From positions 124,001 through 188,000 of the forward strand of contig JAZUAE010000012.1 in NCBI GenBank assembly GCA_045637805.1: a stretch of 64,000 nucleotides of DNA. Reading direction: 5' to 3'. This DNA is from CAKVLG01 sp045637805. Lineage in GTDB: Bacteria; Bacillota; Clostridia; Christensenellales; UBA1242. Position 1 is the stretch's first letter. Each line of letters opens with the position of its first letter. The position numbers were made by a program, and so were the translations under genes. Under the pieces are notes generated by a model. It worked only from the letters and a program-made list of their open reading frames with translations. It searched no databases and was not told the DNA's origin. This document shows positions 44,313 through 52,348 of this stretch, in pieces.

Positions 44313-44894
44313 ATGAATATTGAAAAAGAAGTACGCTATAGAGTAAATAAACAGCAAATTAAGAACATTCTTGTGGCTACAGAGGCTTATAAAGAAAGAG
44401 TAAGAATGTTGGACATGACTTTTGGTTATAATGGTTTCGAATCTCTATCAAAATTTGGTTTTATTTGTAGAATTAGGCAAAAACCAAACAAAATTGCACT
44501 TGAAGTAAAGAAGAAAATTCCTGAGGGGTGGCTTGAACAAGAAATTAAGCTTGATAATCTCTCTGATGGCATTAATTACTTTAATCTTGTTGGAATGACT
44601 TGCTATATGTATCTTGATAGATATAGAGAAGTGAGAAAGTTTGGCAATTTAAAAATATTTATCGACGAAATTGATGTTGTGGGTGATTTTGTTGAAATCG
44701 AGTATCAAGATTCAAATGAAGGAAAATTAGAAATAAACTCTTTTCTAAAAAGCGTAGGACTCCAAAATGCAAAAGAAGAGGAGCTCTATGGTGATATTAT
44801 TAAAAAACAACTAGAGACTGACAGCGACTTTGCAGAAAAATATAAAAAGGGACTAGAAGGGATAATTAATAATTCAAAAACAAACTGTTTTTAA
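44313..44894 (+). CDS. CYTH domain protein
   Basis: 193 residues. The start IEKEVRYRV is the ExExR/K signature of the CYTH (CyaB/thiamine triphosphatase) tunnel fold. RIRQKPNKIALEVKKKIPEGWLEQE (as R-R-x-K...A-L-E-V-K-K), YLDRYREVRKF and IFIDEIDVVGDFVEIEYQ supply the further acidic and basic residues that line the tunnel. CYTH enzymes act on triphosphate compounds (thiamine triphosphate, tripolyphosphate, ATP). It follows the mTERF-like pair after 26 nt with an AGGTGA site and no promoter between, so it is probably co-transcribed. Substrate unknown. Confidence 0.82.
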   Translation: MNIEKEVRYRVNKQQIKNILVATEAYKERVRMLDMTFGYNGFESLSKFGFICRIRQKPNKIALEVKKKIPEGWLEQEIKLDNLSDGINYFNLVGMTCYMYLDRYREVRKFGNLKIFIDEIDVVGDFVEIEYQDSNEGKLEINSFLKSVGLQNAKEEELYGDIIKKQLETDSDFAEKYKKGLEGIINNSKTNCF

Positions 44895-44910
44895 TGTACA
44901 GGCTAGATTA

Positions 44911-44938
44911 TTGACAATATATGAAAATCTGATATAAT
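44911..44938 (+). promoter_or_regulatory. promoter of gene 44966
   Basis: TTGACA (44911-44916), 16 nt, TATAAT (44933-44938). Confidence 0.65.
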
Positions 44939-44965
44939 GTGAATAATAAAATTTTGAGGTGTTTT

Positions 44966-45754
44966 ATGGCAATTCAAAAGGTGAATGGAATAATTCCTAA
45001 AGAGATTGTTGATGCTGTGGCAAATAATGGTGTTGAAGAAATTATAGGCTTATCTATAAAACAAGATGTGTCACAACCACAAAAATTGTCTAGAGCAGAT
45101 AAAAAATTCAACGCATTAAGACAAAAAATGATAGCAGAGGCTTTTTGTATATCAAAAGAAGAACTTGCAACTTTTTATGCTGATTACGAGGCGGGATTAA
45201 ATGGTGACACGAGAAAAAATGATAATAGAATAGACAAACTTAGACGCCAACGTGGTATTTTTCGTGTTCAGCGAGGTTCTAATATTAATGATAAAAATGA
45301 TACAATTAGAAATGCTGTTACGAATATCACAACGTTGTTTTTAGGTGTAATTATACCTAATGAGTTTATAACACTACCTATAAGATTCGCCGCTTGTTCT
45401 ATAGGTATAGGGTATAGTGTTTATAGATATAACAAACGTAAACATGGTAATCGTTGTGATGAATTTGCAAAACAAGAAAGTTATGAAAAAAGTTTAAATG
45501 CGTTTATTGAAGACGCTAAAAGACTTGATCAGGCAATGTATGAAGATAGGGAATATATTAGCGATGCAAAAAAAGCTTTGAGCAGACGTGAATATAATGA
45601 ATTTAGAAAAGAGTATTTAAAAGAAAAAATTGAAGAGCTAAATATTGAATCTCCATTTTTAACAGACAAAAAGATTAAACAAAAGTTGAAAGATATGCCA
45701 AGCAATGTAAATGCTGGTTTTAATAAAAGTTTATTTGCTGAGGTGGTTGTGTAA
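44966..45754 (+). CDS. unknown protein with weak TM hairpin
   Basis: 262 residues from ATG 44966, with GAGGTG upstream; ATG 44939 overlaps the -10 box and is rejected. Not recognised. The N-terminal 110 residues are soluble. Residues about 115-155 hold two hydrophobic stretches (NAVTNITTLFLGVIIPNEF and IRFAACSIGIGYSVYRY), and a long charged helical region (YEKSLNAFIEDAKRLDQAM...) follows. The stop overlaps the next start (TAATG). Confidence 0.65.
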   Translation: MAIQKVNGIIPKEIVDAVANNGVEEIIGLSIKQDVSQPQKLSRADKKFNALRQKMIAEAFCISKEELATFYADYEAGLNGDTRKNDNRIDKLRRQRGIFRVQRGSNINDKNDTIRNAVTNITTLFLGVIIPNEFITLPIRFAACSIGIGYSVYRYNKRKHGNRCDEFAKQESYEKSLNAFIEDAKRLDQAMYEDREYISDAKKALSRREYNEFRKEYLKEKIEELNIESPFLTDKKIKQKLKDMPSNVNAGFNKSLFAEVVV

Positions 45755-46011
45755 TGTTTGTATCGAAAATCGGTGATATAATAAGTTGTGATAACGGTGT
45801 GTACGAAGTTATTCATCAGTTTACATACAATGGTGAAGAGTTTGTATTGCTGAGCACACTATCTGCTAGTTTTATTGATGTGTTAACGGAGCAAGTTCCA
45901 GTGTATATAGCAAAAGAACTGGTTTCAAAAGATGGGGAACAATACGCTTTAGATTTTAGTGAAGACAAAAAATTAATAAAAAATATTATTGAATATTTAA
46001 AACAAAAGTAA
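45754..46011 (+). CDS. small unknown protein
   Basis: 85 residues, coupled to the previous gene by the TAATG overlap. Mostly beta in the first half (IGDIISCDNGVYEVIHQFTYNGEEFVLL), then a helix at the end (KKLIKNIIEYLKQK). The size and strand pattern are like DUF1292-type small proteins, but the match is too weak to claim. Not recognised otherwise. Confidence 0.6.
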   Translation: MFVSKIGDIISCDNGVYEVIHQFTYNGEEFVLLSTLSASFIDVLTEQVPVYIAKELVSKDGEQYALDFSEDKKLIKNIIEYLKQK

Positions 46012-46052
46012 AAATAAAAAACTTGATTTAAGCTTCGACCCCAACCAGACAA

Positions 46053-46083
46053 TAAAAAAAGCGGGCAAAATGCCTGCTTTTTA
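46053..46083 (+). terminator. terminator of gene 45754
   Basis: AAAAAGCGGGC, AAAAT, GCCTGCTTTTT, one G-T pair. Confidence 0.8.
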
Positions 46084-46138
46084 ATTTGAGCGAAAATTAT
46101 TTATAATTTTTACAACAAAAAAACAACAAACAAAAAAT

Positions 46139-46179
46139 CGGGGTCCCCGAAAAGTTTTTTGTAAAAAACTTTATGGGGA
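46139..46179 (+). repeat. GGGGTCCCC / AAAGTTTTTT hairpin repeat, copy 2
   Basis: GGGGTCCCC, GA, AAAGTTTTTT, GT, AAAAAACTTT, AT, GGGG. It is the inverted counterpart of 9657-9698 and also lies downstream of a tRNA gene. Confidence 0.7.
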
Positions 46180-46196
46180 AAGGAAAAGCAGTGCAT

Positions 46197-46232
46197 AAAA
46201 AAACCAAATAGCATTTTTGCTATTTGGTTTAC
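46197..46232 (-). terminator. terminator of tRNA-Leu(CAA)
   Basis: On the minus strand AAACCAAATAGC, loop AAAAA, GCTATTTGGTTT, T-run. Confidence 0.85.
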
Positions 46233-46252
46233 CAAAGCACTTGCTTTGACGC

Positions 46253-46338
46253 TGGTGCCGGTAGTCGGGGTCGAACCGACATGAAGTTTCCCTCGGCAGA
46301 TTTTGAGTCTGCTGCGTCTGCCATTCCGCCACACCGGC
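46253..46338 (-). tRNA. tRNA-Leu(CAA)
   Basis: 86 nt on the minus strand with a long variable arm: acceptor GCCGG...CCGGC, anticodon arm GCAGA-CTCAAAA-TCTGC with anticodon CAA, T-arm GTCGGTTCGACCCCGAC and an encoded CCA. A minus-strand promoter TTGCAA-17-TAAAAT lies just upstream. It decodes TTG. Confidence 0.95.
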
Positions 46339-46406
46339 TAGATAACTGTAATTTTATCACATACAAACTTAAATTGCAACAAACTTTACAATTTTGCAAA
46401 ATGTTT

Positions 46407-46435
46407 TTGCATTATATTTTGTTTTTTGATATACT
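46407..46435 (+). promoter_or_regulatory. promoter of the ASCH gene
   Basis: TTGCAT (46407-46412), 17 nt, TATACT (46430-46435). Confidence 0.55.
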
Positions 46436-46456
46436 AATAATATATAGAGGTGCGTT

Positions 46457-46819
46457 ATGGAAGATATTTTTACAATGAGATTAGATAAAGAATATTTTGA
46501 TCTGATTTCTTCTGGCAAAAAAACTTATGAAATAAGATTGAACGACGCTAAAAGAAGAGAGATTCAAGTTGGTAATTATATTACATTTATAAGCCGAGAA
46601 GATGAAAATAAAACTTGTGATTGTGTTGTTGAGCAATTACTATATTTTGATTCTTTTGTTGAATTGTTTAGTTCTATACGCAAAGAGGATTGCGGATTTA
46701 AAAACTCGCTTACTGCTGACCAAATTGAAGATATCTTCTTAAAATTTTATACAGCAAAAGAGTTAGACGAATACGGAATTGTAGCCATTAAGATAAAGAA
46801 AATAAAAATTACAAAATAA
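46457..46819 (+). CDS. ASCH domain protein
   Basis: 120 residues: MRLDKEYFDLISSGKKTYEIRLNDAKRREIQVGNYITF shows the ASCH pattern (aliphatic strand, L-I-x-x-G-x-K-T-x-E-x-R, K-R-x-x-I-x-V-G-D/N-x-I-x-F), followed by FLKFYTAKELDEYGIVAIKI. ASCH proteins have a PUA-like fold and are linked to RNA metabolism; YqfB-like members are amidohydrolases of N4-acetylcytidine. The short length and ending match this group. GAGGTG precedes ATG 46457. Confidence 0.82.
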   Translation: MEDIFTMRLDKEYFDLISSGKKTYEIRLNDAKRREIQVGNYITFISREDENKTCDCVVEQLLYFDSFVELFSSIRKEDCGFKNSLTADQIEDIFLKFYTAKELDEYGIVAIKIKKIKITK

Positions 46820-46882
46820 ATCAAAAAACTCTTTACAAATTACAATCGATGAGATATAATAATTTCATTCCACCAAAGATAT

Positions 46883-46968
46883 GCGAGGATGGCGGAATCG
46901 GTAGACGCGCTCGTTTAAGGGGCGAGTGGTTAACAGCCGTGAGAGTTCGAGTCTCTTTCCTCGCACCA
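46883..46968 (+). tRNA. tRNA-Leu(AAG)
   Basis: 86 nt with long variable arm: acceptor GCGAGGA/TCCTCGC, anticodon arm CTCGT-TTAAGGG-GCGAG with anticodon AAG, T-arm GAGAGTTCGAGTCTC, encoded CCA. Promoter TTTACA (46832-46837), 17 nt, TATAAT (46855-46860). It decodes CTT. Confidence 0.95.
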
Positions 46969-46978
46969 CAAATAAAAG

Positions 46979-47003
46979 CAACCACGAAAGTGGTTGTTTT
47001 TTT
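46979..47003 (+). terminator. terminator of tRNA-Leu(AAG)
   Basis: CAACCAC, GAAA, GTGGTTG, T-run. Confidence 0.85.
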
Positions 47004-47009
47004 GTGGTA

Positions 47010-47152
47010 AAATTTATAAATAATTTTCGCTCAGAACTCAGTTCGTAAGTGGCTCGCCTTTGGATCAAACCAAAGCTCACTTTACTCACTGACTGCGTTG
47101 TTCGCTTATTGTGTCCACCGGACACCGCTCACATACTCGTCCTCGCACCATT
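47010..47152. repeat. hairpin-rich remnant ending in a copy of the tRNA-Leu 3' end
   Basis: No gene. It holds the hairpins CTTTGG-ATCAAA-CCAAAG and GTGTCC-ACC-GGACAC and ends with TCCTCGCACCA (47140-47150), the same 11 bases as the 3' end of tRNA-Leu(AAG) at 46958-46968. It may be a relic of an integrated element. Confidence 0.35.
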
Positions 47153-47182
47153 AAAAAAGCAGGCTTCATGCCTGCCTTTTTT
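47153..47182 (+). terminator. terminator-like hairpin after the tRNA-end copy
   Basis: AAAAAAGCAGGC, TTCAT, GCCTGCCTTTTTT directly follows the duplicated tRNA end. Confidence 0.7.
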
Positions 47183-47361
47183 AATGTTTGAAAAAGACTT
47201 GACTGGAATATGCTCTAGCGTGACGAGTGTAAACAAAATCTATTGCGGAAAATGACAAAGCAACAGATTTGGTAAGATTTGCGAAGTAGTTTTGTTAAAA
47301 ACTTAAAATTAAAAACTGTAAAAAATAAAATAAAAAGATGTCGAAAAACTTTGTGTTTTAG

Positions 47362-47389
47362 TTGACTCGGGGGGGGTATATGATACACT
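47362..47389 (+). promoter_or_regulatory. promoter with a G8 tract in the spacer (likely phase switch)
   Basis: TTGACT (47362-47367), spacer C + eight G (47369-47376) + TATATGA = 16 bp, TACACT (47384-47389). A gain of one G gives the optimal 17-bp spacer. It drives the lipoprotein gene at 47439. Confidence 0.6.
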
Positions 47390-47438
47390 TTCCTTAAGTG
47401 TAAAACGCTGAAAGCGTTTATAATAAAAGGAGAAAAAA

Positions 47439-48224
47439 ATGAAAAAGAAATTGTTAAGTATTGTTGTTAGCATTTGTTTCATACTACCTTGCGCAATTAT
47501 GCTAGCAGCTTGCGGTGCTAATCCTAATAATCCTCATACCCATGTGTATGATGAGGCTTGGACAAAAAACGAAACACATCACTGGCATAAATGTAAAGGT
47601 TGTGATGAAATAAAAGAAAAAGCAGAACACAACTGGGACGATGGTGAGATTACAACACCTGCTTCGCCAACAACAGACGGTGTAAAGACTTATACTTGCG
47701 AAGATTGTGAAGCAACAAAAACTGAGCCTGTTGAGTATGTTCCAAGAGCTACAGTTACAGACGATGAATGGACTGACGCTTTAGCATTTCATTTGATAGC
47801 TAATTATCAGATGGAAGCTCTTATGGGTGATTCAGAAATGGTTGTAGTAAAGAATGGCGATAAAATTAAAGTTTATGTGCCAGGACAAGAAGATTTTGCT
47901 GAATATTATGTAAAAGATAATGATAAATATTATAAATATTATATCGATAGTGAAGAATATAAAGTAGAAGAAACGACAAAAGAAAGTTTTGATGCGTATG
48001 CTAACATATTTACAGGTGTTGATATAAATTTTGCTGATTTTGAATATCAAGCTGATGAAAAATTATATTTTATTGAACAACTTGGTGGCATGACAAATGT
48101 TAACTTCTATTTTGAAGATGGTGTACTTGTAAAAGGAACAGGTGAAATGTCAGGAACAAATGTTGTATATACTTTTGAATATGAAAATATAGAGGTTAAT
48201 CTTCCTGAAGTGGCAGGAGAATAA
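47439..48224 (+). CDS. lipoprotein with Cys/His mini-repeats
   Basis: 261 residues. Signal peptide with lipobox LAAC (Cys25), so it is a surface lipoprotein. Residues 30-100 hold two copies of a short Cys/His unit: HVYDEAWTKNETHHWHKCKGC and an EHNWDDGEITTPASPTTDGVKTYTCEDC-type unit, i.e. H...H-W-H-x-C-x-x-C followed by T-Y-T-C-x-x-C. This unit is widespread in gut Bacillota surface proteins and looks like a small zinc knuckle. The rest is a beta-rich domain (DKYYKYYIDSEEYKVEE). AAAGGAG precedes ATG. It stands alone behind a G-tract promoter, so it may be phase-variable. Confidence 0.8.
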   Translation: MKKKLLSIVVSICFILPCAIMLAACGANPNNPHTHVYDEAWTKNETHHWHKCKGCDEIKEKAEHNWDDGEITTPASPTTDGVKTYTCEDCEATKTEPVEYVPRATVTDDEWTDALAFHLIANYQMEALMGDSEMVVVKNGDKIKVYVPGQEDFAEYYVKDNDKYYKYYIDSEEYKVEETTKESFDAYANIFTGVDINFADFEYQADEKLYFIEQLGGMTNVNFYFEDGVLVKGTGEMSGTNVVYTFEYENIEVNLPEVAGE

Positions 48225-48263
48225 TAAGGTCAAAATTTAACGATTCTATTTTTAAAACAAAAA

Positions 48264-48312
48264 CAAAACTCACAGTTGTTTACGATTAGTAAACTACAGT
48301 GAGTTTTTTTAT
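48264..48312. terminator. composite terminator with TTTACGATTAGTAAA apex (1)
   Basis: AAACTCAC pairs with GTGAGTTT; the apex GTTTAC-GATTA-GTAAAC forms an inner stem. It has T-runs on both strands and separates two convergent genes. The apex is shared with 57727-57786. Confidence 0.8.
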
Positions 48313-49157
48313 TACATATCAAATGTGTTTGATTCGGCATCAGATTTAGCTGCTGCGTTTCTTATTTTTCTTTCTCTTACAGCGACATTGCTAAATTGTT
48401 GGTTTGTAGAAATGATTTCTTTGCCGTTTATGTCAAGATAAGTATAAGATTTATCTTTTTCATTGTAGCCTAGGAAAACGTTTGGAGATTCGTATTTGAT
48501 TTGTGTAAAGAAGTTAGATACACGAGTGTTACCATTCTTCACTATAGCATCAACGTGTTTGTTGTCTATGCTAAAGTATCTGCGAATCTTATTGCCGTTT
48601 TTATCCTCGTTTGTTTCATAAATAAATGGATGAGAGATAACGTTGAAGTCATTATCAATGTAGTAATACAATCCACTTTCATGTCTGATTACACGTTGAC
48701 CATACTTATTTACATTATAAACCTCATTATATACTGGGCTGATTGAACGATCTTTTACGTTTATAATCATCTTGCCGCCGCCATAAACATTGTTTACTAA
48801 AATTTCGCTGCTAGATAAAATTGTACCGTACATAAATGGTGTCCTGTAATCATATTTAGTTACGGCTGTTTCCATAACAAGGCCGTTTGGTGTAAGGCAA
48901 TCTCCATAGTAATCATAAATCATTAATTTTTGATCAGCTGTTTGTGCGCAAATGTGTGCTACAGGATTAAAGCTTGAGCGATTAATAAGGCTTGATGTAG
49001 CCCAAGCAACATCGCTGCGCAAAACCTTACCCTCTAAAAGTAAGGCCTTTTTAAGACCTACACCTTTATAATATCCAAGTTCAAATCTATTTTCCCTGTC
49101 AAGTGCTTCTATGTTTTTGAATCGAATGTTGTTAATAATGTTATCAATTTTATTCAT
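48312..49157 (-). CDS. unknown protein, paralogue of 52349-53161
   Basis: 281 residues, not recognised; AGGAG before ATG 49157. The sequence is beta-rich with recurring short strands (MIYDYYGDCLTPNGLVMET, YIDNDFNVISHPFIYET, YTYLDINGKEII), similar in rhythm to WG/propeller-like repeats. Its N-terminus M-KIDNIINNIRFKNIEALD matches the other copy's M-KINNVINKMRFKNFEKLN. It also shares LTPNGL/LTPCGL, and the YLDINGKEI/YLNKNGQPI strand. No signal peptide. Confidence 0.7.
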   Translation of the reverse strand: MNKIDNIINNIRFKNIEALDRENRFELGYYKGVGLKKALLLEGKVLRSDVAWATSSLINRSSFNPVAHICAQTADQKLMIYDYYGDCLTPNGLVMETAVTKYDYRTPFMYGTILSSSEILVNNVYGGGKMIINVKDRSISPVYNEVYNVNKYGQRVIRHESGLYYYIDNDFNVISHPFIYETNEDKNGNKIRRYFSIDNKHVDAIVKNGNTRVSNFFTQIKYESPNVFLGYNEKDKSYTYLDINGKEIISTNQQFSNVAVRERKIRNAAAKSDAESNTFDM

Positions 49158-49344
49158 AGCGTACTCCTAAATTTATATTTGCTTAATTATATAACAATAA
49201 AAAATTTTGTCAATACTGAAAGTCTTAAAAAGTGCATTTTATGAGTAAAAAATTGCCATTTTGCCATATTTTTGACCATTTTTAAGTCAAATTGTTTGCC
49301 TTAATTCGGTTTTTATATTAAACTTAATGTTGTAGGAGAAATGT

Positions 49345-50001
49345 ATGAACGAGATCGATGCAATTAAAAATAGACATTCAGTAAGAGAGTATTTAGACAA
49401 ACCTATCGAGGAAGAAAAGGTTAAAAAGCTTCGCTTCGAGATAGAAAAAATAAACGCAGAGCAAAATCTCAACATTCAGCTTGTAATAGGTGACGCCGAG
49501 ACTTTTAACGGCAACAAGCCACATTATGGCAGGTTTGTTGGTGTGAAAAATTACATTGCGCTCGTTGGTGAAAAATGCAAAGATTTAGATTTTAAGCTTG
49601 GTTATTTTGGTGAAAAACTTGTACTTTTAGCGCAGATTCTTGGGCTTAACACGTGTTGGGTTGCTTTGACTTACAGGAAAAACAAAGCTAAAGTTAAGGT
49701 TATGCCTTCTGAAAAACTTGTGTGTGTAATTGCTTTAGGGTATGGAAAAAATAGTGGAGTACAGCATAAAAGTAAGGATATATCCAAGGTGTCAAACGTG
49801 ACAGCTGCGTCGCCTGAGTGGTTTAAAAAGTCTGTGGAGCTTGCGCTCCTTGCGCCAACAGCTATAAACCAGCAACAGTTCTTTTTCACTCTTACTGGCG
49901 AAAACGTTACTTGTAAAGCTGGAATAGGCTTTTATGCAAAAGTGGACCTTGGCATTGTAAAATACCACTTCGATGTCGGACTTAAAGAGTATAAGCTGTA
50001 A
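49345..50001 (+). CDS. nitroreductase family protein
   Basis: 218 residues. IKNRHSVREYLDKPIEEEKV is the nitroreductase N-terminal FMN-binding motif (R-x-S-x-R-x-Y), LGYFGEKLVLLAQILGLNTCWVAL is the central helix pair, and LALLAPTAINQQQFFFTL near the end is the second FMN loop (A-P-S/T-x-x-N-x-Q). The order suits the putative TM1586-type nitroreductase group. It is an FMN- and NAD(P)H-dependent redox enzyme with unknown substrate. AGGAG before ATG 49345; terminator at 50008. Confidence 0.85.
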   Translation: MNEIDAIKNRHSVREYLDKPIEEEKVKKLRFEIEKINAEQNLNIQLVIGDAETFNGNKPHYGRFVGVKNYIALVGEKCKDLDFKLGYFGEKLVLLAQILGLNTCWVALTYRKNKAKVKVMPSEKLVCVIALGYGKNSGVQHKSKDISKVSNVTAASPEWFKKSVELALLAPTAINQQQFFFTLTGENVTCKAGIGFYAKVDLGIVKYHFDVGLKEYKL

Positions 50002-50007
50002 TGAGTA

Positions 50008-50037
50008 TAAAACAGGGCAAACCCCTGTTTTTTGTTC
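50008..50037 (+). terminator. terminator of the nitroreductase gene
   Basis: AAAACAGGG, CAAAC, CCCTGTTTT. Confidence 0.85.
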
Positions 50038-50056
50038 TATAAAAATAATCTGCCTA

Positions 50057-50085
50057 TTGAATTACAAATAATATGGTGGTATAAT
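50057..50085 (+). promoter_or_regulatory. promoter of gene 50109
   Basis: TTGAAT, 17 nt, TATAAT; AAAGGAG before ATG 50109. Confidence 0.6.
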
Positions 50086-50108
50086 AGTTCTTGCTAAAAG
50101 GAGAAAGT

Positions 50109-51578
50109 ATGGCAAATATTTCACTAAACAGGCTTTATGAACTTTTTATGTCTGAAGAAAATCCTATTGTGTGTGATAATATGCTTAAGTCTTATGTTGA
50201 TTTTTGCAGCGAAGACAGTGGGGTATTGTTCGAGGCAAAAGAGTACGTGCAAAAAAATTTGGGAGCGATTCCTAACTTTTTTAAAAGCACTGAAAATTCT
50301 GAGTTTGAAAATAAGGGGCTGAAGAACCTTAGAAAAGTTTTTCAAAATCTGGCTTATGCTGTAGACAATTATTTGTCAGACGTTCGCAGCGAAGTTGTTG
50401 AAAAATTAAAACAAGAAGATGACGAAACTGAAAAATATATTTCAGACCTTTATGAAGATGCAAAAATTATCGAGCCACAACACTTGTTTTCAATTTCGCC
50501 TGAAAGAATAAAGGCGGCATATAAAGCTTATTATTCACAGATTGATAATATTCCACCTCAAGCTGTAGCAGAAGTCATTGCTCTTATCAAACGCGTACAA
50601 GATGATGGCGTGCTTGATAAACTTTTCGCGTCAAACGGATACGAAAATGTTACTATTGATGATCTTCTCTTTTCATTATACGATTATTACAATAAAAACG
50701 ATGAGACTTTTAAGACAAGTTTTGAAGATTTATACCCTGATGACGATTCTTTTTATGTTCGTAATTATTTCAACAATATTAAAAATGGTGAAGTGGTAGG
50801 TGAGATTGAATTTAAGAAATATAGACCATCACTTATTTCAAAACGTGGGTTTAATACAGACCTTAATAAAATGGTTTTTGCTCGTAATCTATTGTCATAC
50901 AAAAAGAGTGGAATTATGCCATCACCAAACGGACTAATTGATTTTTATGTTGGCGAGGAAGAAGAGGACGATTTGACAAATAGGCTTTGCTGCGAATATA
51001 GCAAAAGATTTGATAACGATAAATTTAAATCTATGCAAAGCAGTCCCATTTTTATTATAGAAAATAGCCTTGTTAAGCCTGAACGTTTAGAAAAAATGAA
51101 GGGCGTTCGAAAGGGGAAAGGTTTAGCGCTGGGCGCGCTGCTTTCTAGCCCTTGCAGTGTTGTAAATGAGTTTGTGCGACAATTTTATTTAATACATATC
51201 TATATAGATGATGTGACTGATGATAAGTGTAAATATGAAATTCAACTTAATATCATTCCTGAAGCTCGTTTTGATGCTAGAATTCAACTTATGCGTCTTG
51301 ATAACTGGAAAGATTTACAGTCGCACAAAAATATAGGATACAAGTTGCAGACAACTACGCATGTGCATTTGTATAACCACCTAGATCTTCTCCGTGGAAA
51401 GACTGATGGGGCGTATGATATTGCATACAACTTTAATGAAGACAGCACAAAGTTTGACGATTCATTAAAGGCGTTTTTAAAAATGATGGGTGCTGATCCA
51501 GCGCTTGAGGCAAATCTTTACAAGAAAATTATGAAAGCAAAAGACGATGTCCAAAAATACATAGAAAGAGAAATGTAA
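50109..51578 (+). CDS. large unknown protein
   Basis: 489 residues from ATG 50109 (GGAG upstream), not recognised. Soluble. The N-terminal 250 residues are helical and acidic (LSDVRSEVVEKLKQEDDETEKYISDLYEDAK). The C-terminal 250 form a mixed domain with FYLIHIYIDDVTDDKCKYEIQLNIIPEARF, then RLDNWKDLQSHKNIGYKLQTTTHVHLYNHLDLLRG, whose HVHLYNH stretch could bind metal. The ending is a helix (IMKAKDDVQKYIERE). No neighbour suggests a function. Confidence 0.7.
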   Translation: MANISLNRLYELFMSEENPIVCDNMLKSYVDFCSEDSGVLFEAKEYVQKNLGAIPNFFKSTENSEFENKGLKNLRKVFQNLAYAVDNYLSDVRSEVVEKLKQEDDETEKYISDLYEDAKIIEPQHLFSISPERIKAAYKAYYSQIDNIPPQAVAEVIALIKRVQDDGVLDKLFASNGYENVTIDDLLFSLYDYYNKNDETFKTSFEDLYPDDDSFYVRNYFNNIKNGEVVGEIEFKKYRPSLISKRGFNTDLNKMVFARNLLSYKKSGIMPSPNGLIDFYVGEEEEDDLTNRLCCEYSKRFDNDKFKSMQSSPIFIIENSLVKPERLEKMKGVRKGKGLALGALLSSPCSVVNEFVRQFYLIHIYIDDVTDDKCKYEIQLNIIPEARFDARIQLMRLDNWKDLQSHKNIGYKLQTTTHVHLYNHLDLLRGKTDGAYDIAYNFNEDSTKFDDSLKAFLKMMGADPALEANLYKKIMKAKDDVQKYIEREM

Positions 51579-51699
51579 ATTAGTGAAAACTTGAATATTT
51601 AATAAAAGTATGTACATGGTTTGACAATTCATCTTAAAAAGTTGACAAGCTTTGGCAAAATGAGTATATGTAAAGTAATAAGTTTAAAGGAGACGATTA

Positions 51700-52263
51700 A
51701 TGAAAAAGACTCTATATTCTATTAACCCACAAGAATATCCAAATATAGAAATTGATTTTGTGGAAACTACTGCAAATGGCGCTAGAAGTTATACAACTGG
51801 TCAAGTTGTTGAAGCAAAAAAAACAGCTGAAGTTCAAGCCGTACGATTAAAAGAAGAAACTATTGTGGATACAAGGGTAAGAGCGGTTGTTGATGGAAAA
51901 GTGTATGTATTTGAAGAAACTAAGAATAAAGCTCCAGCAGGTGCTATAGTTATAACTAATCCTGATGGAGAACAATATGTTATTAAAGATAAATTCAAAG
52001 ACGGTCAATTGATTAAAAGTGCAATAGATCAGTTCAATGATAAATATATTAAAACTAAAACTGGTTTTGTTTCTAAAGAGGGCCTTAGACATTTTATGAC
52101 AATTACACAAAACATTACATTTAAAGCTAGTTGGGGAGAACAAGTTTTTGCTCCTGCGGGTTCAATGCTATGTATTGAATATGGCGAAGGCGAAGAATAT
52201 TCAGTAACAAATTCAGCTTTTAAAAGTACATATGAATTAGATTCTTCTGTAATGTCTTATTAA
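51700..52263 (+). CDS. unknown protein with PGDYG-like C-terminus
   Basis: 187 residues, AAGGAG before ATG 51700, promoter TTGACA-17-TATATG upstream. The first 130 residues are not recognised. The last 50 (FKASWGEQVFAPAGSMLCIEYGEGEEYSVTNSAFKSTYEL) resemble the PGDYG-type module found in phage and bacterial proteins (AG-x-Y/M-L...G-x-x-Y-x-V...F-x-x-T-Y). The middle NPDGEQYVIKDKF fits the same idea. Function unknown. Confidence 0.65.
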   Translation: MKKTLYSINPQEYPNIEIDFVETTANGARSYTTGQVVEAKKTAEVQAVRLKEETIVDTRVRAVVDGKVYVFEETKNKAPAGAIVITNPDGEQYVIKDKFKDGQLIKSAIDQFNDKYIKTKTGFVSKEGLRHFMTITQNITFKASWGEQVFAPAGSMLCIEYGEGEEYSVTNSAFKSTYELDSSVMSY

Positions 52264-52265
52264 TG

Positions 52266-52303
52266 CAATAAAAAACACCTTAATTTGTAGTAAGGTGTTT
52301 TTT
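52266..52303 (+). terminator. terminator of gene 51700
   Basis: AAAAACACCTTA and TAAGGTGTTTTT around a 7-nt loop. Confidence 0.85.
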
Positions 52304-52348
52304 GTTTTCGTTAGTTCTAAAATTACTAAATTTATCTCGCGTCTTTAT

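Noticed and set aside
46110..46334. Minus-strand reading frame of 74 codons over tRNA-Leu(CAA)
   Set aside because: It is the translation of the tRNA itself plus its terminator; such frames are well-known artefacts.
46865..47125. Minus-strand reading frame of 86 codons over tRNA-Leu(AAG)
   Set aside because: It runs antisense through the tRNA gene and has no ribosome site; the peptide is a typical antisense-tRNA artefact.
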